Shown one piece after another: positions 39,842 to 46,927 of a stretch of DNA of 64,000 nt. Where the stretch lies: assembly GCF_000372645.1 (NCBI RefSeq), contig NZ_APMP01000003.1, forward strand, positions 173,067 to 237,066, given 5' to 3'. Made by a program: the position numbers and the translations under genes. Every line of letters begins with the position of its first letter. Position 1 is the first letter of the stretch. The notes under the pieces are model-generated. The model had not been told where the DNA came from, ran no database searches, and worked only from the letters and a program-made list of their open reading frames with translations. Source of the stretch: Caulobacter vibrioides OR37 (GTDB lineage: Bacteria > Pseudomonadota > Alphaproteobacteria > Caulobacterales > Caulobacteraceae).

Positions 39842-40206
39842 TTGGCGAGAACCTTCTTGACGACGGTGATCAGCTGGTCGGGGTTGAAGGGCTTGGTCAG
39901 CCAGCCCGTCGCGCCCGCCGCCTTGGCCTGGGCCTTGATGTCGGCGTCGGACTCGGTGGTCAGGAAGATGATCGGCACGCCGGCGTGCTTGGGCTTGCCG
40001 CGCAGGGTGCGGATCATGGTCAGACCGTCCATCACCGGCATGTTCAGATCGGTGATGATCAGCTGGAAGTCGCCCGCGTCGGCGGCGCTGACGCCGGCCT
40101 GGCCGTCCGGAGCCTCGCTCACGGCGTAGCCTTCGCCCGTCAGGGCGATCTTGATGGCCTGTCGCAGACTGGCCGAGTCATCCACCGTCAAAATCGAGGC
40201 GCTCAT
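39838..40206 (-). CDS. cheY: Chemotaxis response regulator CheY
   Basis: A 122-residue single-domain receiver. It has the acidic pair in LTVDDSASLR, phospho-acceptor Asp53 in LIITDLNMPVMDG, the switch Thr in FLTTESD and the conserved Lys in WLTKPFNP. It is the direct output of the array, binding the flagellar motor or another target. Its ATG overlaps the stop of the STAS gene (ATGA). Confidence 0.95.
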   Translation of the reverse strand: MSASILTVDDSASLRQAIKIALTGEGYAVSEAPDGQAGVSAADAGDFQLIITDLNMPVMDGLTMIRTLRGKPKHAGVPIIFLTTESDADIKAQAKAAGATGWLTKPFNPDQLITVVKKVLAK

Positions 40207-40526
40207 GGGGTCACCGTGTCTTGGAGCCAGAAGGCGGCGCGGTCGGGCGCGCCGAGGAAACCGCCGCGCTCGAGCACGGCGCGCGTCGGGCCCGAGGCCG
40301 GCGCGGAGAGGGAAAGGGAACGCCCCCGGCGATCGGCCGACTTGCGCGCCGCTTCCACCAGTTGGACGAGGGTCAGGTCGGCGTCTTCGACGCGCTCCAG
40401 ATCGATCACAATCGGTAGATCCTGATCGAACGCGGCCAAGATCTTGTCGTGCGCCTCTCCGATAGAGGGGAGCGACAAATCGCCGCACAGCTCAACACGG
40501 AAGTCAACTTCGCGAGAAGTCGCCAT
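40203..40526 (-). CDS. STAS-domain protein, first gene of the chemotaxis operon
   Basis: A 107-residue single STAS domain (VELCGDLSLPSIGEAHDKIL, PIVIDLERVEDADLTLVQLVEAARKSA). The usual phosphorylatable serine after the aspartate is replaced here by a leucine-threonine pair (DADLT). The ATG at 40526 has GGAG at six bases; the ATG at 40559 has no ribosome site. Lone STAS proteins head several alphaproteobacterial chemosensory operons and may act as phosphorylation-controlled scaffolds; the partner here is unknown. Confidence 0.88.
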   Translation of the reverse strand: MATSREVDFRVELCGDLSLPSIGEAHDKILAAFDQDLPIVIDLERVEDADLTLVQLVEAARKSADRRGRSLSLSAPASGPTRAVLERGGFLGAPDRAAFWLQDTVTP

Positions 40527-40560
40527 ATCGCGCTCCAAATTCACCGAACTATGTTTCATC

Positions 40561-40577
40561 TCGGCGTGAGACGCCGA
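40561..40577. promoter_or_regulatory. Hairpin in the leader of the chemotaxis operon
   Basis: TCGGCGT-GAG-ACGCCGA, a perfect seven-pair stem 35 nt upstream of the STAS start codon, probably in the 5' untranslated leader. On the minus strand TTGACCGAG occurs just upstream of it (about 40584-40593) and could be a -35 element. The rest of the 40578-41020 gap shows no gene. Confidence 0.4.
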
Positions 40578-41020
40578 AGATACTCGGTCAATTTGTCACA
40601 CGAATATTTCTTCCGGCGGCCAAACAACTGAGTAAATCCATTAGGCGGCGACGCCGTGAATAATCCCTTAATCGCGGGGGTAAGGCGGCGCGCTTCAGGC
40701 GCCAGCGAGGCCACGTCGACGACGCGCCAGCATCCCGCCCTGGGTCGGACGACGAGCGGGCTATCTCGCCATCACCACCCCGCGGCGGCCGCCTGGATCG
40801 ACCTAAGGGTTCAATGGCGCGGCGGAAATGGCCAAGATTGATCTCGCGCCGACGGCGCTCGGGAACGCGCGCTACCTCGGATCACATCGGCGGGCGCCAA
40901 CCAGCCAAGGTGGCGAAAGTGTGACGTTTTGACGCAGGGTCCAAATCCCTGTCATCGGACGCCCTTGGCGAACAGCGGGTTCGGCGCGAGGATGTCGCGG
41001 GGGCGTCGTTGGAGCAGGAA

Positions 41021-41392
41021 ATGATGCGTTTTCTCTTACCGGCCCTGCTGGCCGCCCTCGCGATGTCTTCCACCGCCCACGCGGCGGACGCGGCCAAACG
41101 CTCGTGCTTTCGCAACGCCGATGTCGACGGCTTCCAGGCTATCGACAGCGATACGGTCAATGTCACGGTCGGCGTGCGTGACGTCTATCAGCTGAAGCTG
41201 TTCTCGCCCTCGCCCGACATCGACTGGACCCAGCGGATCGGGCTGGAATCGCGCGGCGGCTCCTGGATCTGCTCGGGACTGGACGCCGTCGTGATCGTTC
41301 CGGGCCCCATGGGCGTGCAACGCTATCAGGTCAGCGACATCCGCAAGCTGTCCCCCGAAGAAGCCAAGGCCTCGAGCAAGAAGCCGCGTTAG
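41021..41392 (+). CDS. Small exported protein, DUF6491-like
   Basis: A 123-residue protein with a clear signal peptide (MRFLLPALLAALAMSSTAHAAD) and a single domain RSCFRNADVDGFQAIDSDTVNVTV...YQLKLF with two cysteines that may form a disulfide (CFR and WICSGLD). The CFxxxxVxGFxAxDxxTVxV pattern is that of a small periplasmic family (DUF6491) common in Caulobacterales; function unknown. GGAGCAGGAA precedes the ATG. It converges with the SLOG-like gene. Confidence 0.8.
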   Translation: MMRFLLPALLAALAMSSTAHAADAAKRSCFRNADVDGFQAIDSDTVNVTVGVRDVYQLKLFSPSPDIDWTQRIGLESRGGSWICSGLDAVVIVPGPMGVQRYQVSDIRKLSPEEAKASSKKPR

Positions 41393-41395
41393 AGA

Positions 41396-42277
41396 TTAGG
41401 CTTGGCGCGTTCGGGCGGCTTCGACCCGAAGGACCAGGGCCTCGAGGATTTCCGAGGCCCGCCCCGCCTTCGACGGCGGGCTGGCATCGAGATCCGGGCC
41501 CGGCTTCAGCGGCGTCGAGGGCGCCCCGGCGGTCTTCTGAGCCGTCAGGCGCAGCGGCTCGCCGCGCGCCGCGCGCTCGGGCTCCAGCAGCACGCGCCAG
41601 ACCGGACGCGGCGCCGGCGGCGCCCGCCCGGGCAGCAGTTCGACGCTGCGGGCGCGCGTTTCCCGGGCGATCGGGTCATCGCCGGTCAGGGGAAAGTCCA
41701 GGATCCGCGCCGCCCCGCCGATGCGATCGGGGACTTCCTCGGGGCCGATGACGCCGACCATCAGCGTCGCCCGCTCGGCGATGAACAGGCCGACCTGTTC
41801 GTAGTGAAGGCAGCGCTCGACGCCCTCGAAAGCCCGATCGCCAGGGCGTTTAAGCGCGGCCAGCGGAAAGGCCGAGACGTTCGGATGCGCCAACAGGCCG
41901 CGCAATCGCGCCAGGTCGTCAGGCGCGGCGGCGAAGTCTTGCTCATAGACCGCGAGCGGAAAGGGCAAAGGCGCCAGAACCGGCCAGCCCCGCGCCAGGG
42001 CGGCCTCGGCCGCGACGGTGTCGGCCCCCGCCGCCAGGGCGCTGAGCAGCCTTGGGGCCGCAAGGGGCCAGAGCCCGTCGATCATCTCGAACACGGCGTC
42101 CAGCGCGGCGCGCACCGCCGCCTCCGCGCCCCGGAGATCGCGCTTACCCGAGATGCCGATCAGCATGGGCTGGGCCGGCGGCGGTTCGGCGGCGGCGGGC
42201 CACGCGCTGGCCGCGATCTCGATCGTCGTCAACGGCTCCTCCGCGTCCACGCGCCCGCCAGGCAGGCGCGAGCGCAC
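41396..42277 (-). CDS. SLOG-like (Rossmannoid) hypothetical protein
   Basis: A 293-residue protein. Residues 36-150 resemble the SLOG/DprA-like nucleotide-binding fold: PMLIGISGKRDLRG, SALAAGADTVAAEAALARGWPVLAPLPFPLAVYEQDF, with the AAGAD and PFP-YxxDF features of that group. The C-terminal part is Pro/Ala/Arg-rich with no recognisable domain. SLOG domains bind nucleotide-derived ligands and appear in conflict systems, but no effector is fused or adjacent here. The start is uncertain: the GTG at 42277 has no good ribosome site, another GTG lies just downstream, and the first ATG (42166) begins directly at the conserved strand. Confidence 0.65.
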   Translation of the reverse strand: MRSRLPGGRVDAEEPLTTIEIAASAWPAAAEPPPAQPMLIGISGKRDLRGAEAAVRAALDAVFEMIDGLWPLAAPRLLSALAAGADTVAAEAALARGWPVLAPLPFPLAVYEQDFAAAPDDLARLRGLLAHPNVSAFPLAALKRPGDRAFEGVERCLHYEQVGLFIAERATLMVGVIGPEEVPDRIGGAARILDFPLTGDDPIARETRARSVELLPGRAPPAPRPVWRVLLEPERAARGEPLRLTAQKTAGAPSTPLKPGPDLDASPPSKAGRASEILEALVLRVEAARTRQA

Positions 42278-42787
42278 TCACTATCACAATCCAAAGGCGC
42301 CGAGACAATCCCACACACTCATAGCTTGATATTTCTTGACATTAGGTTCGCCGCTTGAGGCGGCGGTCGGCGGCCGCCCCCTCCTCCGCTGATGATTTCG
42401 CGCGCTCGCGGGGTAGGTGCGTGCCCATCCGGCGGGCCATCGACCTTCATTGAGGCCGCGCGCGCCCGCGACGCCTTGCCAGGACGGGGCGAACCTCGGC
42501 TCCTGGGGATCTCGAAATTGGCGGCGCGGCCGTTTGTCAGGCTGACCCAGACGGACGAGCGAGCGAGCCTCCGGGGCCCCAGCAACGCCCAAATCAATCC
42601 GCGCCACCAAGCGCCGGAATACTCAAATACATTTCGCGAACTAATAATTCATATTTGCAATTATTAGGCATTGACGCCATCGAAATGATCAATCTGAAAT
42701 ATATGTTACAGTCCTGAGAAAATCTAAATTTACCTGAACCGCCTCCACGGCGACGCTCCCCCTATCAGTGATTGATTGGGGGTATGC
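42278..42787. other. Gene-free upstream region of the third TonB receptor
   Basis: About 510 nt. The left half is GC-rich with open but non-coding frames; the right 180 nt is strikingly AT-rich and should carry the receptor promoter. It includes the palindrome listed separately at 42641-42667. Confidence 0.6.
42641..42667. promoter_or_regulatory. Operator-like inverted repeat upstream of TonB receptor
   Basis: CTAATAATT (42641-42649) and AATTATTAG (42659-42667) form a perfect 9-bp inverted repeat with a 9-base spacer, 120 nt before the receptor start. AT-rich dyads of this size usually bind a dimeric regulator; it is not a good match to a Fur box. Confidence 0.5.
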
Positions 42788-45172
42788 ATGACCATTCGAA
42801 CTCGCTCGCTCGCGACCTCGCGTCTTCGCGCGCTTCTGCTCACCGCGACCCTGCTGGGAAGCGCGACCTCGGCCCTGGCCCAGCAGGCCGACAAGACCGC
42901 CGAGCTCGACACCTTGGTCGTCACCGGCAAGCGACTGTCGGAAGCCAGCGTGGCCATCGGCACCGACCACGCGACCGCCACCGTCTCGATCACCCGCGAG
43001 GCCCTGCTCTCGGCGCCGGCGGGGATCACTGGCCTGAAGATGCTGGAGTCCCTGCCGGGCTTTAACGTCCAGGCCAACGACGCCCTGGGCATGTACGAGT
43101 TCGGCAACTCGGTCTCGGTGCGGGCCTTCAACTTCCAGCAGATCGGCTTCCTGCTGGACAATATTCCGATGGGCCGAAGCGACCAGTTCGGCGGCAGCCC
43201 GATCTATCGCTATGTCGACAACGAGAACCTGATGCGGGTCACCGCCTCGGCGGGGGCCGGCGATGTCGCCCTGCCCAGCTACGCTTCGCTGGGCCCGATC
43301 GTCGACTACTTCACCCAGGCCCCCGCCAAGACGGCCGGCGGCGCGTTCAGCGGCACCCTGGGCAGCGACCACCTGCGCCGCGGGTTCCTGCGCCTGGAAC
43401 TGGGCGAGCACGGCGGTTTCTCGGGCTATGTCAGCGGCTCGTGGATCAAGGGCGACCTGTGGCGCGGCCCGGGCACGATCGATCGCAAGCACTACGAGGG
43501 CAAGCTGAAGTACGCCCTGCCCAAGGGCGGCGACATCACTTTCCAGACCGTCCACAACGACTATTACGACTACGACAGCCCGTCGATCACCCTGGCCCAG
43601 TACAACGGGACGGCCGGCGACGTGTTCGGGCGCTCGGGACGGTATTTCGCCTATCTGGGCATCGTTCCCACGCCGGGCGCGGCGGGCACGCCCCTGAGCG
43701 CCACCAACCTGCCGGCGGTGGCCGGCGGCCCGGTCTATTCGAACGCCAACTACGCCCAGTACTACAAGTTCGCGGTCAACAGCCGGAAGGACCACCTGTA
43801 CGGCCTGACGCTGAACACGCCGATCGTCGACGACCTGGACCTGACCACCACCGCCTATTACGAGGACAAGGGCGGCTATGGCGTCTCGCCCGAGGCCTAT
43901 TCGACCTCGCTGGCCAGCTACACGGCCGAGAAGGGCATCGTCGCGGGGATCGTCGCGCCCAGAGGCATTCAGTACGGGCTCTCCGGCATCGACGGCCTGC
44001 GCAAGGGCGTCACCGCCAAGCTGGCCTGGCATGTTGGCTTCAACAAGATCGAAACCGGCCTCTGGCTGGAGGACGACGACTATCACCGCACGCAGAACCG
44101 CTACAACGTGCAGGACGGCAATCCCGACGGCGCGCCCCTGTTCAGCGAGCGGGTCCACGCCCAACGAGACTACAAGTCCGTGCGCCAGACCCAGCAGTTC
44201 TTCCTGAAGGACACCCTGACCCTGCTGGAAGCCAAGCTGAAGGTCGAGGTCGGCTTCAAGGCCACCGACATCGACTACAAGATATCCGGCTATCGCAATC
44301 CGAACGACTACATCAACAGCCGCCAGCCGACCTTGAAGGCCAAGTGGAAGGACAGCTTCCTGCCGCAGGTCGGCGCGGTCTACAGCCTGACCGGCCGCGA
44401 CCAGGTGTTCGCTTCCTACTCCGAGAACATGGCCCTGCCGCGCGGCGCGGACGATATCTTCTCGGCGGCCAGCCCGACCGTGGCGGCTCCGGCGCCCGAG
44501 ACCTCGACCAACTGGGAGCTGGGCTATCGCGCCAACCACAAGACGTTCAACGCCTCGATCGTGGCCTATCAGACGCAGTTCAAGAACCGGCTGCAGGCCT
44601 TCGCGGCGCCGGTGCCCGGCGGCGGCGGGATCACCGAGACCTATTACCAGAACGTCGGGGCGGTGAAGGCCAAGGGCGTCGAGCTCAGCGGCCAGTGGAA
44701 GCCGGAGATCTTCGCCGGCAAGGCCTATCTGAACGCCAACGTCTCGTACAACAGCGCCAAGTTCCAGGATGACGTCCTGAACTATCGGGCCAGCACCACG
44801 GCCAGCCCCGTCACCCTGTCCATCGCCGGCAAGAAGGTGCCCGACTTCCCCGACTGGGTGTTCACCACCGGCGTGACGGTCGAGCCGTTCGACGGTCTGC
44901 TGTTCAATGTCTCGGCCCGCCACCTGGAGAGCCGCTTCACCAACTTCGTCAACAGCGAGAAGGTCGACGGCTACACCATCGTCAACGCCTATGTGGACAT
45001 CGGCGATGGCTTCGCGGCCGGCCCGTTCAGCCAGATCAAGGCCCGGGTCAACATCGATAACATCTTCGACAAGGACTATCTGGGGACCATCAACACCACG
45101 GTGAACACGCCGGCATCGTTCCGCCCGGCGCCGCCGAGGACGATACAGTTCACGATCTCCGCCGACTTCTAG
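42788..45172 (+). CDS. TonB-dependent receptor
   Basis: A 794-residue receptor with signal peptide (RLRALLLTATLLGSATSALAQQ), TonB box-like ELDTLVVTGKR, plug domain (about 45-175) and barrel ending RTIQFTISADF. The plug lacks the standard arginine-glycine-xx-IRG motif in its canonical form (SVSVRAFNFQQIGFLLDNIPMGRSD) and the usual TLFG segment, placing it in a different subfamily from the receptor at 5212. ATG at 42788 follows GGGGG. Upstream AT-rich DNA with a palindrome suggests specific regulation. Ligand unknown. Confidence 0.93.
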   Translation: MTIRTRSLATSRLRALLLTATLLGSATSALAQQADKTAELDTLVVTGKRLSEASVAIGTDHATATVSITREALLSAPAGITGLKMLESLPGFNVQANDALGMYEFGNSVSVRAFNFQQIGFLLDNIPMGRSDQFGGSPIYRYVDNENLMRVTASAGAGDVALPSYASLGPIVDYFTQAPAKTAGGAFSGTLGSDHLRRGFLRLELGEHGGFSGYVSGSWIKGDLWRGPGTIDRKHYEGKLKYALPKGGDITFQTVHNDYYDYDSPSITLAQYNGTAGDVFGRSGRYFAYLGIVPTPGAAGTPLSATNLPAVAGGPVYSNANYAQYYKFAVNSRKDHLYGLTLNTPIVDDLDLTTTAYYEDKGGYGVSPEAYSTSLASYTAEKGIVAGIVAPRGIQYGLSGIDGLRKGVTAKLAWHVGFNKIETGLWLEDDDYHRTQNRYNVQDGNPDGAPLFSERVHAQRDYKSVRQTQQFFLKDTLTLLEAKLKVEVGFKATDIDYKISGYRNPNDYINSRQPTLKAKWKDSFLPQVGAVYSLTGRDQVFASYSENMALPRGADDIFSAASPTVAAPAPETSTNWELGYRANHKTFNASIVAYQTQFKNRLQAFAAPVPGGGGITETYYQNVGAVKAKGVELSGQWKPEIFAGKAYLNANVSYNSAKFQDDVLNYRASTTASPVTLSIAGKKVPDFPDWVFTTGVTVEPFDGLLFNVSARHLESRFTNFVNSEKVDGYTIVNAYVDIGDGFAAGPFSQIKARVNIDNIFDKDYLGTINTTVNTPASFRPAPPRTIQFTISADF

Positions 45173-45178
45173 CCCCGT

Positions 45179-45208
45179 GACGCGCCCGTCCGCCGAGGCG
45201 GGCGCGTC
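45179..45208 (+). terminator. Terminator-like hairpin after TonB receptor
   Basis: GACGCGCCCG pairs with CGGGCGCGTC around a ten-base loop, 7 nt after the stop codon. The following bases (TCACAG) lack a good T run, so termination may be weak or factor-assisted. Confidence 0.55.
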
Positions 45209-45373
45209 TCACAGCGCCGGGCGAAGCGCCGCGCCAACTAAAGTTTTTACGCAACACTTCCCGCGCTTGTTGAGAAACCAAGGCTCGACCGACCTCCAAA
45301 ACGTTGTCGGGCGGCGCGGCGCTCTATAAGCAGGCCCCTTGTCGATCGCCGCGAGGCGCCGAGGAAGGGTTGC

Positions 45374-46165
45374 ATGTCGAGTCCCCTGATGGCCGCGTTC
45401 AAGGACGTGGGAGACGCCATCCGTCTCGCGCCCCTCTGGTGGCGGCTCGGCCTGGACCAGACGGCCTCGCGCTTCCAGCGCTCGATCCTGGGTCCCTTCT
45501 GGATGGCCTGCAATCTGCTGGTCGTCGCCTTCGCGCTGGCCTTCATCGTCGGCGGCCTGATGGGCGTGAACCTGCGCGAGAGCTATCCGCAGGTGGTGGC
45601 CGGCCTGCTGGCCTGGTCCCTGGTGGGGACCACCATCGCCGAGGCCCAGGCGATCTTTCTGTACAACGCGGGCCTGATGCAGAGCCAACGCCTGCCGCTG
45701 ACCTTCTATGTGTTTCTGCACGCCCAGAAGGCGGCGACCAACTTCCTGACCCAGCTGATCGCCTTCTGGGCCATGATGCTGGTTCTGGGCCGGTTCGCCG
45801 CGCCACACTGGACCTTGCTGCCCGCCGTCGCCCTGGTGCTGCTCAGCGTCTGCTTCCTGGGCTTCATCATCGCCATCCCGTCGACCCGGTTCCGCGATGT
45901 CGCCTACATGATGAGCTACGTGGTGCAGCTGCTGTTCTACGTGACCCCGGTGTTCTGGACGCGCGCCCAGATGAGCCCGAAGTACCGCTGGGTGGTCGAC
46001 TACAGCCCCCTGGCGCACCAGGTGGAGCTGCTGCGCGCGCCCCTGACCGGCCACGCTCCCGCCGCGATCGACTGGCTTTGGTCGCTGGGAACCGTGGGCG
46101 CTTTCGCCCTGATCGCCATCGCGCTGCTGGCCCTGTTCCGCAAGCGCGTGGTCTTCTGGCTGTAA
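45374..46165 (+). CDS. wzm: Polysaccharide ABC exporter, permease (Wzm-like)
   Basis: A 263-residue ABC-2 type permease with six membrane helices. The start RLAPLWWRLGLDQTASRFQRSILGPFWMACNLLVV contains the amphipathic gate helix and the LGPxW motif typical of Wzm/KpsM exporters, and SPLAHQVELLRAPLTG is conserved near the end. With the ATPase downstream it would flip a lipid-linked O-antigen or similar glycan across the inner membrane. The 170-nt region upstream should contain the promoter; the ATPase follows 9 nt later. Confidence 0.9.
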   Translation: MSSPLMAAFKDVGDAIRLAPLWWRLGLDQTASRFQRSILGPFWMACNLLVVAFALAFIVGGLMGVNLRESYPQVVAGLLAWSLVGTTIAEAQAIFLYNAGLMQSQRLPLTFYVFLHAQKAATNFLTQLIAFWAMMLVLGRFAAPHWTLLPAVALVLLSVCFLGFIIAIPSTRFRDVAYMMSYVVQLLFYVTPVFWTRAQMSPKYRWVVDYSPLAHQVELLRAPLTGHAPAAIDWLWSLGTVGAFALIAIALLALFRKRVVFWL

Positions 46166-46174
46166 GAGGCGGCG

Positions 46175-46927
46175 ATGACGCACCAGATCAAGCTGACGAA
46201 CGTCGACCTCGACTATTATGTCTACAGCCTGCGCTCGCAGTCCCTGCGCAGCGCCGTGTTCAACCTCGCGGTCGGCGGGCGCATGTACAAGGCCGCCGGC
46301 GACGTGGCCGCCGTCAGGGCGCTGTCGGAGATCAATCTCGAGATCAACGAGGGCGACCGCATCGCCCTGGTCGGCCATAACGGCTCGGGCAAGACCACCC
46401 TGCTGAAGGTGATCGCCGGCATCTATCATCCGACCCGCGGCGAGCTGTCGATCGACGGCGACATCACCTCGATGATCGCGATCGGCGCGGGCATGGACCC
46501 GGAGGCCACGGGCCTGCGCAACATTCACAAGCTGGGCATGATGCGTCGCCTGTCGCGCAAGGTGATCGACAGCCGCATCGACGCCATCGCCGATTTCTCG
46601 GGCCTGGGCGACTTCCTGCACCTGCCGGTGCGCACCTATTCGGCCGGGATGCAGGCGCGACTCATGTTCGCCGTGGCCACCGAGTTCGACGCCGACATCC
46701 TGGTGCTGGACGAATGGCTCAGCGCCGGCGACGCGGCCTTCGTGCAGAAGGCGGGCGAGCGGATGCAAAGGATGGTCGAGGAGGCCAAGATCGTCGTCCT
46801 GGCCACCCACGACGAGGACCTGGTCCAGCGGGTCTGCAACCGGGTCTGCGAACTGAGCGGCGGACGCATCGCGTTCCTGGGCTCGACCGAGGACTGGGTG
46901 GCCTATCGAGCGGCCGCGGCGGCATGA
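46175..46927 (+). CDS. wzt: Polysaccharide ABC exporter, ATP-binding protein (Wzt-like)
   Basis: A 250-residue ATPase. Walker A is GHNGSGKTTLL (near 69), the signature is RTYSAGMQARL (near 155; the ABC loop is YSAGM rather than LSGGQ, as in Wzt/TagH exporters), Walker B is ILVLDEWLSAGD, and the switch His lies in LATHDEDL. It ends after the nucleotide-binding domain and lacks the carbohydrate-binding C-terminal domain of long Wzt proteins, so substrate recognition differs from O9a-type systems. The following gene overlaps its stop (ATGA). Confidence 0.92.
   Translation: MTHQIKLTNVDLDYYVYSLRSQSLRSAVFNLAVGGRMYKAAGDVAAVRALSEINLEINEGDRIALVGHNGSGKTTLLKVIAGIYHPTRGELSIDGDITSMIAIGAGMDPEATGLRNIHKLGMMRRLSRKVIDSRIDAIADFSGLGDFLHLPVRTYSAGMQARLMFAVATEFDADILVLDEWLSAGDAAFVQKAGERMQRMVEEAKIVVLATHDEDLVQRVCNRVCELSGGRIAFLGSTEDWVAYRAAAAA

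Noticed and set aside
40656..40841. Small frame upstream of the DUF6491 gene
   Set aside because: Arg/Ser/His-rich composition without ribosome site in a promoter-bearing gap.
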